Below, piece by piece: positions 53,832-64,000 of a stretch of 64,000 nucleotides of DNA. Within the stretch, counting starts at the first letter, position 1; every line of letters begins with the position of its first letter. This stretch comes from Ariolimax columbianus (lineage: Eukaryota > Mollusca > Gastropoda > Stylommatophora > Arionidae), in assembly GCA_036924085.1 (NCBI GenBank), contig JAVGWX010000004.1, forward strand, positions 44,036,293-44,100,292, in the 5' to 3' direction. The translations under genes were made by a program, and so were the position numbers. The notes beneath the pieces were generated by a model that did no database searches, was not told where the DNA came from, and was given only the letters and a program-made list of their open reading frames with translations.

Positions 53832-54860
53832 CTACTTCTTCTGTCCCCTCGGCGAGCGCATGCCTGGTCTGAGCTTATCGCACAACAGCTGCTTCGGGAG
53901 GAATCTATCGGGCAAGACTGCAGAGTTAGACATAATATCATGCCAACTTATCAGGGTGCAGAGAAGGCTTACGTGGAAATAATTTAGCTTTCTGGCATAT
54001 CTACAATAGACTGTCCCTTTATCGCCTGCGTATAGAATAGTAGGTAGCACCACAGCCTGATAGACCTCGGTCTTGGTAGTAACACTGATTACATGCCAAC
54101 CCTAAATAGTCGTTTGCAGTCTTTCACAAGAAACACTTGCGTTGTCAATCCTGATGTGGCCCTCGTAGTCTCTGTTGAGGGTATTACCACGATGGGTAAA
54201 GATACCTGCTTGTAGCTGTTGGCCTGTACAGTGATGTTTAGTTTAAGGGAGCAAGTAGAAGTGTCACTTTCGTTTGCATTAGTGCGTTGACGGTAAGACC
54301 AAAGTTAGTGCAAATACTTAGATATAATACGTGGTGATCTATGTGTTCCGGTAAGAACAAGTGGGAATGGCGCATTCCTTAGTAAAGAGGGTATCTAATA
54401 TTATTGCTTTTTTTCAACATTTCAAAGTACCTTAGGTGTATCATATTGAACAGTTCTCCAACCGTTCAGTTTCAATGATGTACGTCAATGGCCTAATTTC
54501 TTCAGTAGACATGGCAGCAAATAATGAGCTAAAAAGTGTTATGGACAGCACCCAATGATTCATGACTCATGTTATGACAAAGAAGGCTAGAGATAGTAAC
54601 AATTAGTCAGTACACGTACCGATTTCCCATAACGAAACTGACAAACTAACTGTGATGGATTTTTCAGAGCGACCAAATGTCGCCATCATTTCCCAGAGCT
54701 CATCCCTTTTGACAGTGTAAACAGCCTTCGTCAGGTCAATACGTGTACTCATCACGACGCTATTCCTAGCATTTCTCCTGGATTTGACGAGCTGCAAATA
54801 ACATGTCATCCACATGGCGACCAGTTCGAAAGTAACACTGACACTCTTGGAGTAACTCCT
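53832..54860 (-). pseudogene. LINE reverse transcriptase relic (RTE-like)
   Basis: Reading 5' to 3' on the minus strand: MWMTCYLQLVKSRRNARNSV, then RIDLTKAVYTVKRDELWEMM (motif A 'DLTKAFDTV', catalytic region altered) and ATFGRSEKSIT. The middle is decayed. Then VLPTILYAGDKGTVYCRYAR and KLNYFHVSLLCTLISWHDI, followed by DRFLPKQLLCDKLRPGMRS (family 'PTLLYACETWT...R.LN.FH...LR...I.WQD' and 'LPK.LLYGEL..G.R'). Same broad lineage as the 13,417-15,420 ORF. Confidence 0.8.
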
Positions 54861-55540
54861 GCTTGAAATGAGTTGTTAACTGGTAGGCGCAAAACTCCTC
54901 AGTCAGAATTGATCATTTCAGGGAACAGTAAGACTACCTTGAGTCACATGTGAATGCATGTCGCAAGATTCAGTCGCATTGCTGTTGGGACAGGCATCCT
55001 TCATAGCCATGAGCTGTATCTGGTTAATGCTGCCAATGTATGTGAGGAGAATGATGATCGTCTTGGTGAAGTCACAACAAACGATGTTTTTTTTTTATCC
55101 CACAGTCTTAATAACCTTATCGCTCTCATCAAACAAGTCCGTGTTCCCGCGAACAGCATGGCCCAAGTACTCAGAAACGGTAGAACATACAGCATTTTTT
55201 AGAAATGTTCATTTATCCCTCGTAGAATTGATCCATATCTGTGTATAGGCTAACCGTATGTTCAGAAGGCAGGAGAAGCCTTCCGAGTTGGACCCACTTT
55301 ACAGTTTAGAGATGTTAAGTCTCTTCACAGGTTTCCTACCCTGATGACGTCGCATAGACACCGTGTGGAGATTTAACTTTGAAACAAAGAACCTGTGGTA
55401 TCTTCAGTACTCGTGGCAACACATAGCCTTTGTCAGATGCACATTCTGTCTGTCCCTCCTTCTAGTGAGGGCGTATACAATAAGATGTCATTGCCTAGAG
55501 CCGGGATTTAACCACGACATCTTGTTGCAAGTGGGCAGCA
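54861..55540. other. Unassigned, probably continuation of the RT relic
   Basis: No readable motif. GGTTAAATCCCGGCTC on the minus strand near 55,500-55,515 is B-box-like, so a SINE may be present. Confidence 0.35.
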
Positions 55541-55544
55541 GCCG

Positions 55545-56152
55545 AAACATTGCGTTGTTGAGGGAGAGATCATGGTTGGCAGTTGTTCGGCTGTAGTAAG
55601 CCATTGTGTTGTTGAGGGAGAGATCATGGTTGGCAGATGTTCAGCTGTAGTAAGCCATTGTGTTGTTGAGGGAGAGATCATGAGTGGCAGATGTTCAGCT
55701 GTAGGAAGCCATTGTGTTGTTGAGGGAGAGATCATGGTTGGCAGATGTTCAGCTGTAGTAAGCCATTGTGTTGGTGAGGGAGAGATCATGAGTGGCAGAT
55801 GTCCAGCTGTAGTAAGCCATTGTGTTGGTGAGGGATAGATCATGAGTGGCAGTTGTTCGGCTGTAGTAAGCCATTGTGTTGGTGAGGGATAGATCATGAG
55901 TGGCAGTTGTTCGGCTGTAGTAAGCCATTGTGTTGGTGAGGGATAGATCATGAGTGGCAGTTGTTCGGCTGTAGTAATCCATTGTGTTGGTGAGGGATAG
56001 ATCATGAGTGGCAGTTGTTCGGCTGTAGTAAGCCATTGTGTTGGTGAGGGAGAGATCATGAGTGGCAGATGTCCAGCTGTAGTAAGCCATTGTGTTGGTG
56101 AGGGAGAGATCATGGTTGGCAGATGTTCGGCTGTAGTAAGCCATTGTGTTGC
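55545..56152. repeat. 54-bp minisatellite
   Basis: About eleven copies of GTTGTTGAGGGAGAGATCAT plus GGTTGGCAGATGTTCAGCTG and TAGTAAGCCATTGT. Two main variant positions (TTGTTG/TTGGTG; GTTCAG/GTTCGG/GTCCAG) are clustered. Because 54 is a multiple of three, the period reads as an 18-residue peptide in every frame, e.g. TQWLTTAEHLPLMISPSP on the minus strand. No evidence of a gene. Confidence 0.92.
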
Positions 56153-56860
56153 ACATGCCAATACTATATACCCCAAGTACTGCCAAACTCACTTCCACAT
56201 GTTCCTGTGTGACTTTCTTTCTGTTTTTAATTTTTTTTGTCTGTGCTAAAACGATGTGCTTGATTTTCAAAATGAACTGCCCCTTGTTTGGGAGGGAGGT
56301 TTCCAACTTGATCTTCTCGCTTCAATTCTGCAGGTGAGTTCAATGAGACACGTTTGGAGAATGTACTCAATCCAAATAGAAAGGTATTCGTTGACCATTT
56401 CTTTTCATTTTGCTTTTGTGCTTTCTTATTTTTTTCTTTTATTGGTACCTGCATTTTGAAAATACATTGTGGAGAGATGATTTATCATTTTTAAAATCTA
56501 CTGGAGAAAGTTTCACTGTTCGACTTCTATCACATTGTCCCTCTAGCTTCAGTTCAGTCAATCTATCCACTTGTTGCATTCAGCTTTGTAATGTCCCGTG
56601 GATCAATCCACGTGCCAACTGTTCACGTGTGCTCAGATCAGAAAAATTAAACGTCCGATAAGCTGTTCAGTCCCCTCCCTGCTGGCACTCGGATTATTAC
56701 TGTACCGACTGCTAATTTATTCATTCAGACTTTAAACTAGTTTTCACGTCCTTACTTGTTTCATTTATATTAACGACTGTGAGTAGTCTTCTTACAGGAA
56801 CATAGAAGCATTTGAAAGTGTATCTCCTATAATTTTATAAAACAGATATGGCTATGTCCC
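56153..56860. other. No gene recognised
   Basis: Nothing supported. Confidence 0.4.
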
Positions 56861-56862
56861 TG

Positions 56863-56916
56863 TAGTAGTAACAGTAGTAGTTGTAGTAGTAGTAATAGTA
56901 TTAGTAGAAGTAGTAT

Positions 56917-56951
<35 letters not shown>
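56863..56951. repeat. (TAG)n microsatellite
   Basis: Imperfect TAG/GTA trinucleotide run ending in about ten pure units. Confidence 0.9.
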
Positions 56952-57049
56952 TAATGTAGGTTGCAGTTAACACTTAGGCTCCTGGACCCCCCCCCCCCCT
57001 TTGTACCCAAGGCCCGTGTTCTCCGCCCCCACCTCCCTGCCCATCATAA

Positions 57050-57190
57050 ACTCTGGTTTGATCAACAAAGTGGTAGGCAAGTAGAGAATATGTTTCTCGC
57101 TGCAAAGGTTCGGGACTCGATCCCTGTTATTGGCACGCTCCAGTCAGATAAGCTGTAAATAGATACGTGGTTTTGTGTTAGGGAAGAAAT
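57050..57190 (+). repeat. Possible tRNA-like SINE head
   Basis: AAGTGGTAGGCAAGTAGAGA (A-box-like) followed about 35 bp later by GGTTCGGGACTCGATCCC (T-arm/B-box-like). A single copy, so tentative. Confidence 0.4.
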
Positions 57191-57399
57191 GCCGCGTGGA
57201 ATGGAAATGGCTAATCAGTGTCATTAAAAAAACGGAGGCTTATTACAATGAAGTCTCAAACACTTCATCCCCGACAGCAGTGTCTGCTATGTGGCATTCT
57301 TTACCTTTGCCATTGCTTGATTGAGCGAGAAGCAAGCGTTGAAGCCACTACTCAAACGAGATTAAATATCCGGACAAAATCGAGGTCACACGGAAGCTA

Positions 57400-60300
57400 A
57401 CGAGCCTAAAAATGAGTGTCGGCGACAAAGATCACACGGACAGAGGAAACCCGTGAGTTGACGGACACGGTTTACAGAGCGAGCATCAGAAATATAATGA
57501 GGACCGACAGAAAGTTGTGTTGTCTCAAGACAGTCTTGTCGATTTTCTTGTGCATTTTATGGGTGAATATCATCATTTTAATATAACCACTTTTCGTTGT
57601 TTATTTTGTTTTCATTAGTCATTTCCTTTGTCCATTAATTTAATATTAATTTGGTGAACGAATTACAACTAACTACTACTTGCCGGGTTGCCCTGTGAGT
57701 GTGACTGAAACAGTAAACAAAACATTTCTTCTTATTCAAACATATTGCACATCATATAAAATATGTACCCTAGGCATGTATTCGATAGATGTATGTTATA
57801 TCAATTAACTTAAGTTTTAACACTCAGCTATTACTGTCCTGTGAGTGGTATACCAATCAGAATCAGAACATTTTTGCTGTAAATTGTAAAGCATAATTTC
57901 AATTGTCGTTGATTATCAGATTGCGATGTACACAATTAACGCTCTCATTTATACGCGGAATTCAATTTACGGAGTAATATTGAGAATTGGTAGCTAAACT
58001 TATTGGTTTACCTTTTTTTTTTTATTCTCAGGGATTGTATTTATATTTTGATAAAGTACTTAATAAAATAGAATATTATGTGGACTGCTAATCGTATATG
58101 TTAATAAATAATATATACGATCTTTAGCAGTCCAATAAACCCGTCATATTGATACTACTTATTAGTATAAACTACTCTTTGTTTGTAATTCACTGCAGTA
58201 AGAGATATTGGCCAACTTCACGTCAGGATTTTATTTTCTCTAGAACCTGATCTTCAGTTTTACGCCATTCGTTTTTACAAATCTTTGTGTAGCCATGTTC
58301 TTTGTGATTTAATGTGTTTGTGAATTGTTTGTGTATCTTATATTTTCTTTTTCTTTCATATACGATCATTTTTAGAGCCGCATGCCATAAAATATCTTTT
58401 TTTTTAAACGAAAAAGGTCAGAGTTTTTATGGATATTAGTTATTATTATTATTAAATATAAGATTTTTCCCAGGGCATCTCCTTTAGAATCTTCAAAAAT
58501 GCATATAATTTACACACATATACACATACAAATATATATATGTGTGTGTGTGTGTATGTGAATACACATGTGTGCAAATATTATGTTTAAAAAATCTTAT
58601 TAACATCAGAATGGGCCTTGTTAGTCATGTATGTCAATGTAAAAATTATTAATTTGTTTTATTGCTACAGTGTTTCCCCATTTCCTATTACTTGCTTAAT
58701 GCAAAATAGTGTTGCTTCTGGGCTCAAAGAATTTGATTTAGATTCCACCATCCCATCATTTTGAAATTATCTTTCTGAGGCTCGGTTCCATGTGTACCAT
58801 TCAAATTCCAGACATTTAGTCCGAACATTGTTTTGCTTGTATGCATAGTGCTCTGTACATGTAATCCACATTGTATGAATAATGTTGGTGTCACATTTCT
58901 TTTGTTAACCAGAGCATGTCCATTTTGGTTTGTACTATTTGTGACACCACATATCCATTCACATGGCATGTCTTTGAATATCCATTATATAGTCCTTTTT
59001 ATACCTTATCCCTTGCTCCCTTGTTTTGTTTCATAAATAGTTTTTATTATTTTCACAAATAGCTTTCCTTAGATATCTTTTAACATCTTCTCTAATTTTC
59101 TCATTTTTTTCTTCCTAATAAACCTAAATACACCTATTCAGAATTGCCTTTATTGTCTATTTTTCTGTTGTCCAAATATGTCCTCCAATTTTTTTGTTAA
59201 ATGTGATATCATATACATTTATTTGTTATCTTGGCATTGCTAAAGATTGTGTGCCTTCCATTCTCATGCCAATCAATCATCTGTATGCCTGGTCAGATTT
59301 CATTTTAAGCAATCGTCATGTAACTATCTTTGTTTTGTTATTATCTGAAAATTCATCAGCACTTCTTTTATTTTTAATTTTTAGTTGTGGATTATTTTTT
59401 CTTGTGGATTATATTTTCTAGAAGACTAGTTGGCCCCAAGCCTAACTCCCGTAGTCACCTTTTACAGCATGTTAGCAAGGTTACAGTGCCTGTATTCTTT
59501 GCACCATTTTCTAGCCTCTGTAACAAATGGATGAATGTTTACTCTTTATTATGTCAATCATCTGGAATATACTATCACAAAGTTATTGCCGATATTCATA
59601 GAAATATTGAGACTGACAGGAAAAGAAATGGGTGGGGAGGCCAAGGAACACATGACATGGAACGGAGAAAATCAGAATAGGAACAGATGGGTAGCAACCT
59701 TTATACCCCTGCGTTCCGGAAGGAAATGGATGAATGATAATGTTTAAGTTCTGTTACAGATAGATGAATATATATATAGCTCATGTTTTTTTAATCTTTT
59801 CTAAAATTCTCTGATTATTTATTTTCTTTAAATAGCAAATGGATGAAGTAACTTGAAACAGAAATTCAGAAGTCAGGATCCATTCTGAGAAACAAATGGC
59901 AGTTAAATGACACACCATTGTCTAAAAACGGTACTTGGCCATAGCGTAGTAATTTAAGTATATTGAAGAGAATATTTAAAATATAACTTTGATAGGAAAT
60001 CTTAAAATCCTGTAACATCTAGATAAGTCTTTCATTATAGTATTTCTGTATGCAAGAAAGATCTTTGAAATAGTATTACAGATGACTTTTCAATATAACA
60101 TTGGGAAAACAAAGGAGGATCATTTATAGTAACATAGTAAATATATGGGGTCCTTGAAAATAGCCTTAAAACATATATAAATTGCATATAGTATAATGCC
60201 AAAAGAAGATACTGATTAGTATGTGAAGAACTGTATGTCTATGGTGTGTGTGTGTATGTATATATATATATATATTATGGTTACATAGAATCATAAACCA

Positions 60301-61470
60301 ATGAATAACACATTCATTTGTATATTTCATTAAAACTAGCTGCAGAAATGATCAACTTTTGTGAGGTGGGTGCACATATTCTTAAAACGTTGCCTCAAGA
60401 TATTGTCAAATGACTCTTACCATAAACACACAGGGAAAGATTTGTAGAAGAGAATGGGCATACTCAAAGTCACAGCCTAAGTGTTTCCAAATTTAAAAAA
60501 TGGTTGCTGATCCAATTAGACGTCAGCTTCCATTCAGCAAGGACATGATGGAGAGTCAATATTGAGGATACAATTTGTTTATTGAGAGAGAGAGAGAGAG
60601 AGAGTGAGAGAGAGACTCTAAGGTTGGAATAATCCTATTCTGTGTTCTGTGATCCCAGAAAACATAAAAATTTATTTAGAAAACGTAAAAAATATAAAAG
60701 TGGCGTTTATTTCTATTTCTTGGCTACACCAGGGGGATTTTATATGGCTGTTTATAACTGACAACTATTTGAAATCCCTCATATTTGTTCTGTGGATTGT
60801 TTAATTATGGAGTTTGTTTGTATGGTCAGCACACAGATTTAACTGCCAGTTAAGGTAGCTAGTTCCTTGAGTTGCCATGTTGGCTGACAATTTTCTTCAT
60901 TTGACACACTGAGATGCAAAGGGTTTGGCATTTTATGAATTTACTATCTCAACTCTGCCTGGCCATTTTGACATATCAGCATGCTCCATTTGTGGGAGGC
61001 AAGATTTTAAAATCTTATTTAAAAGCATAACATTATTTTTAAGAATCTATGTAATGTTTGAGAAGGTTATTCAGTAACATTTAGGAGCATGTGGATTGGC
61101 TATATTTGTCTTTTTAAATATGTTATTTGACAATATCACAGTCTGAAACATGTGGTTTGGCTGTATCATAGTTTGAACATGTGATTTGAGTGTATCTCCA
61201 TTTTGAAACATATAGTTTAACACCACATGATATGAAACATGTTGTTTGACTATATCTGTTTTAAAACCATCATTACTACATTTTTCTATTTTCTAGTGTT
61301 GAATTAATATGTCTGAGAAGTTAATGTGATTTGCCTTGGAAGTTATCAAACATTGGACTTGTTTGATTTGTATTCCAATCCACCTTCCAAAAGAAACAAA
61401 TTTAACCATTCAAAGGTTTGAATTCGTGTTTCCAGATAAGCGGCAGATATATTTACAGATTGACAGATTG
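57400..61470. other. No gene recognised; (TG/TA)n at 58,535-58,560 and 60,243-60,275, (GA)n at 60,583-60,617
   Basis: Long AT-rich stretch. The longest open frames are 60-97 codons and carry no motif that I recognise. It may contain introns or intergenic DNA of an unseen gene. Confidence 0.4.
58082..58133. other. Imperfect inverted repeat (hairpin)
   Basis: GGACTGCTAA (58,082-58,091) pairs with TTAGCAGTCC (58,124-58,133). TCGTATAT (58,092-58,099) pairs with ATATACGA (58,113-58,120), with a TCT bulge and a 13-nt loop. That gives 18 paired bases. Confidence 0.8.
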
Positions 61471-61474
61471 ATTC

Positions 61475-61705
61475 ACCAATTTGCTTCAGATGATGACTGA
61501 TCTATGCACTTATTTTCTTCATGTGAAAACTGATTCACCTTTTAGCTTCGGGTGAAGACTGACTGATTCACCTTTTAGCGTCAGGTGAAGACTGATTGAT
61601 TCACCTTTTAGCTTCAGATGAAGATTGACTGATTCACCTTTTAGATTCAGATGAAGACTGACTGATTCACCTGTTAGCTTCAGGTGAAGACTGATTTTCT
61701 TTATG
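61475..61705. repeat. 33-bp minisatellite
   Basis: About six copies of TTCACCTTTTAGCTTCAGGT plus GAAGACTGACTGA, with a diverged left unit. It runs directly into the RT relic on its right. Confidence 0.85.
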
Positions 61706-61734
61706 ACTCCCCTATTTGTTTACTTTTTTTTCCG

Positions 61735-62000
61735 TGAGAGGTGACTTATTCTTCTGTATCTACACATTTCAAATGTTTCAACTTTTTCTTGATGCTGGTT
61801 GTTCATTGTCCATGTTTCCACACCATAGAGCAAAGATGAACAAATATAGCACCTGACAACTCTCATTTTCAGTATAATTGTTGTCTGGATATAAATACAT
61901 TTTTCATGTTGTTAAATGTGTTTTTGTCCACTCCTATTCTCTTCTTCACCCCCTTCTCAGATCTACTATTATCTGTTGTAATCTGTATACATACAAGACA
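61735..62000 (-). pseudogene. LINE reverse transcriptase C-terminal relic
   Basis: Minus strand: DLRRGVKKRIGVDKNTFNNM, then KNVFISRQQLY, stop, and MRVVRCYIC. Then SLLYGVETWTMNNQHQEKVE and TFEMCRYRRIS (family 'LLYG.ETWT.....KLE.FEMW..RR'). Frameshifts are present. The minisatellite 61,475-61,705 lies where the next RT residues would be. Confidence 0.8.
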
Positions 62001-62584
62001 CTATTTTCTTATTCCTAGATCTCTCTGTTTATTGTGTTGGTGCAGTACAATGCTTTTATAAAATGCGAGGATTGGCATGCCAAATGGTTTTGGATATTGG
62101 CCTTCAGACCATGTACATTGAAAACTTCAGTAAAGCACATATTTCTTTTCTTACTAAGAATAAATAAAAAGGCTGTAAAATTCATGGCAAATGCATGGGA
62201 AAGCGGCCTTTAACCTTATTCTATAATTTTCCCAATTGTTCTTAACAATGGTAACAAACACCATAGTGATCTAATATTATAAATCTTAAAGTAAGTATAT
62301 ATATATATATACACACACTTATATTTATAGAGTTTTAGAGCGATAGATTGCCGGATTGGAGGTGAGGAAGAGATTGCTGTGTTGAGGGTGACGAGATAGG
62401 CGGTTTGATAGGGATTTGGGAAGAGATTTTCAGCATGATGGAAAGTGATCGTCGGCTTTCGAAGGGAAAAAATGAGCAGATAGATAGGATGGGAAAATGG
62501 TGAAGCGATGGTGTGTTAGATGACTGGATACGAATGCAATGTGGGTCTGATGGATGAGTAGTGTTTAACCAACTAGTCATCACC

Positions 62585-62945
62585 ACCTGATTGATCAGTC
62601 CTGACACTGATTGTAAGGTTGTCTGAGTAAGTCTCTCCATTTAACCGTTTCCTCTGGTTGATCAGTCTTGAGTCTGGTTGTAAGGTTGTCTAAGGATGTC
62701 TCTCCCTTTGACCCTATCTTCTGGTTGATCAGCCCTGAGACTGGTTATAAGGTTGTCTAAGTATGTCTCTCCCTTTGACCCTATCATCTGCATTTCTCTT
62801 CATTTCAGCATGTTCGTACTTCAATGTACCTGCATGCCTGAGATGTAAAGGTGAGTCTTGCTCACCCTGGTCCTCTCTTCCTTTGAATCGTGCTTACCCT
62901 CTAGTATCGTCTGTACAAGACTGCCCTGCCTCATATTGTGATTCA
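62585..62945 (+). repeat. R3 dispersed repeat with three tandem units
   Basis: A unit of about 65-70 bp, CTGGTTGATCAGTCTTGAGT plus CTGGTTGTAAGGTTGTCTAA and CTCTCCCTTTGACCCTATC, is present three times (62,590; 62,655; 62,725). It is followed by CATTTCAGCATGTTCGTACT, CTGAGATGTAAAGGTGAGTC and AATCGTGCTTACC, matching 10,015-10,100 plus 11,290-11,465. Confidence 0.7.
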
Positions 62946-64000
62946 GTCAACTTCTAGTCACAATTGAGAAACAACAAAATATTTTTAACAATTATCCTGG
63001 TCCAACTCCACCGAGTAAAATACTAATTGTAGTATAAAATGTAGATTGATATCTTATCCCAACTTAGGATGGCACTTCCGCTGTCAATCTTGATGTGTCG
63101 CGTATGTTTCTAAAGTTTCGTGTTTCAGATGTCTGCTTTGAAATTGGCCGTTGTACAAATCCATGATTCTCTTCTATTCAACTACTTCATTTTTATTTAT
63201 ATCCTTTGATTATATTTACTCGAAGAAGCAATGCGAAACTCAGAGCGTATCAAATTCTAAATTAAGTACACAGAGCAATAACAAAAACAGCCAGTCTGAT
63301 TTCCCAAAACAGGAACTTCACTTTAGCTTGCATCTTTGTTGAATTTTAACCTATTCGATCCATACATCTTTAGTGCTAAGTCTTTCATTTCATGCTTAGG
63401 TTTAACATACTGACCAATACCGCGCCTCACCAACGAGCATAAACTATAACCTCACCTTGTGTTTCCTTTTTTTTTTAATCGTGTTTATTCCGCGTCCAGA
63501 ATTGGTATCTAGAACGCGATATTGTTTCTAAAGATTTTGCCCTCTAGAAGTTTGCTATCGCACCCCCTCCCCCTTCAACCCCCCCCCCCCCCCCCTCCCC
63601 ACTGCCACCACCACCAGCCCTGTTCTTGATTTCTTTTATAAAAAGCACGTCTTTTTCTGAGGGCTTTTAAAATTGCTTTATTACCTCTATTTTTGTGCAA
63701 TGTGCTCACAGTTCATGGATAATTTATCTTTAGTAAGGACGTGTTTACGTTATGGTAATAAATAGATAAACTTTTCTAGTGTATAACGTCTTATATTCTT
63801 GCCTAACCTTGTATCTCTAATCAAACCCTCAAACGTCAGTCATTTCGCGGGCCATAGAAACACATTTTTTCTGACCACCCTGCTGGCTATGAAATTGGCT
63901 CACACCTTTTAGGCTAGACCAGACGTCCTCAATCTTGTATTTCTTAATGTCAGAATGTCGGGCTAAAAATATGATTTCCAATAATATGTATGCAATATGT
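62946..64000. other. No gene recognised; poly-C at 63,578-63,597
   Basis: Nothing beyond the homopolymer run. Confidence 0.4.

Noticed and set aside
55545..56152. Origin of the 54-bp unit from the LINE RNase H tail (shared TAEHL)
   Set aside because: Only about 13 nt (GCTGAACATCTGC) match; too short to distinguish from chance.
55508..56176. 222-codon ORF with an 18-residue repeat
   Set aside because: The 54-bp minisatellite is a multiple of three, so open frames follow automatically. No domain, and other frames are also open.
58724..58969. 81-codon minus-strand ORF as a possible exon
   Set aside because: No recognisable family, no visible splice context supporting it, and comparable open frames occur by chance in nearby AT-rich DNA.

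Overview
The window looks like repeat-dominated, intergenic DNA from an animal genome. I see no host gene I can support: no multi-exon gene with recognisable domains, no rRNA, and no stand-alone tRNA gene. What can be recognised is mobile DNA. It includes non-LTR retrotransposons of at least four lineages: APE-RT-RNase H elements with GAA-repeat tails; an RTE-like or 'craniofacial-development-protein'-like RT with a C-terminal C2H2 finger; and two or more decayed RT lineages. There are also tRNA-derived SINEs, mariner relics and a hAT relic. This combination, with abundant (AT)n, (GA)n, (CA)n and poly-G/C tracts, fits a lophotrochozoan, most likely a mollusc and perhaps a gastropod. That placement rests on remembered family resemblance, not on a search.

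Layout. 1-5.8 kb: a four-copy dispersed repeat (here called R1), fragments of an APE/RT element and decayed tandem arrays. 5.9-8.9 kb: one dead RT element carrying a nested RNase-H LINE (12-bp target duplication) and two minisatellites grown inside its own reading frame. 9-12.9 kb: SINEs, an RT/RNase-H relic and a LINE C-terminus. 12.9-16.6 kb: a degenerate AT-rich tandem field split by a 667-codon C2H2-tailed RT ORF and a tRNA-SINE. 17.5-20.2 kb: the best APE-type LINE copy, truncated 5' within ORF2, with RT and RNase H separated by one nonsense codon and 12-bp target duplications. 20.5-28.7 kb: decayed RTs, a nested insertion, minisatellites and SINEs. 30.9-38.5 kb: hAT relic plus minisatellite, R1, two mariner relics, three RNase-H LINE tails, another RT relic and a fold-back mariner. 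39.2-40.6 kb: two minisatellites. 41.5-42.1 kb: an RT relic on the minus strand.

42,219-49,060 is the outstanding feature. It is a tandem array of a 58-bp monomer, about 118 copies, in perfect register at every point checked from end to end and varying only by substitution. The monomer has no stop codon in any of the six frames, so the array produces very long but almost certainly meaningless ORFs, the longest 2,105 codons. Variant monomers recur at fixed multiples of 58 bp (5, 8, 11, 42, 53 and 63 units), showing nested block duplications.

49-64 kb is mostly AT-rich DNA without recognisable genes. It holds an RNase-H relic, a tRNA-SINE, an RT relic, a 54-bp minisatellite, a short hairpin, a 33-bp minisatellite joined to an RT relic, and a dispersed repeat also seen at 10-11.4 kb.

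Two themes tie the window together. First, tandem repeats here repeatedly start in or next to transposon coding sequence. Second, unrelated LINEs and SINEs share 3'-terminal motifs (a short hairpin in one pair, a GAACGCA-type end plus GAA repeats in others), suggesting shared retrotransposition machinery. No gene here is expected to make a host protein; the strongest intact protein-coding potential is retrotransposon RT and RNase H.
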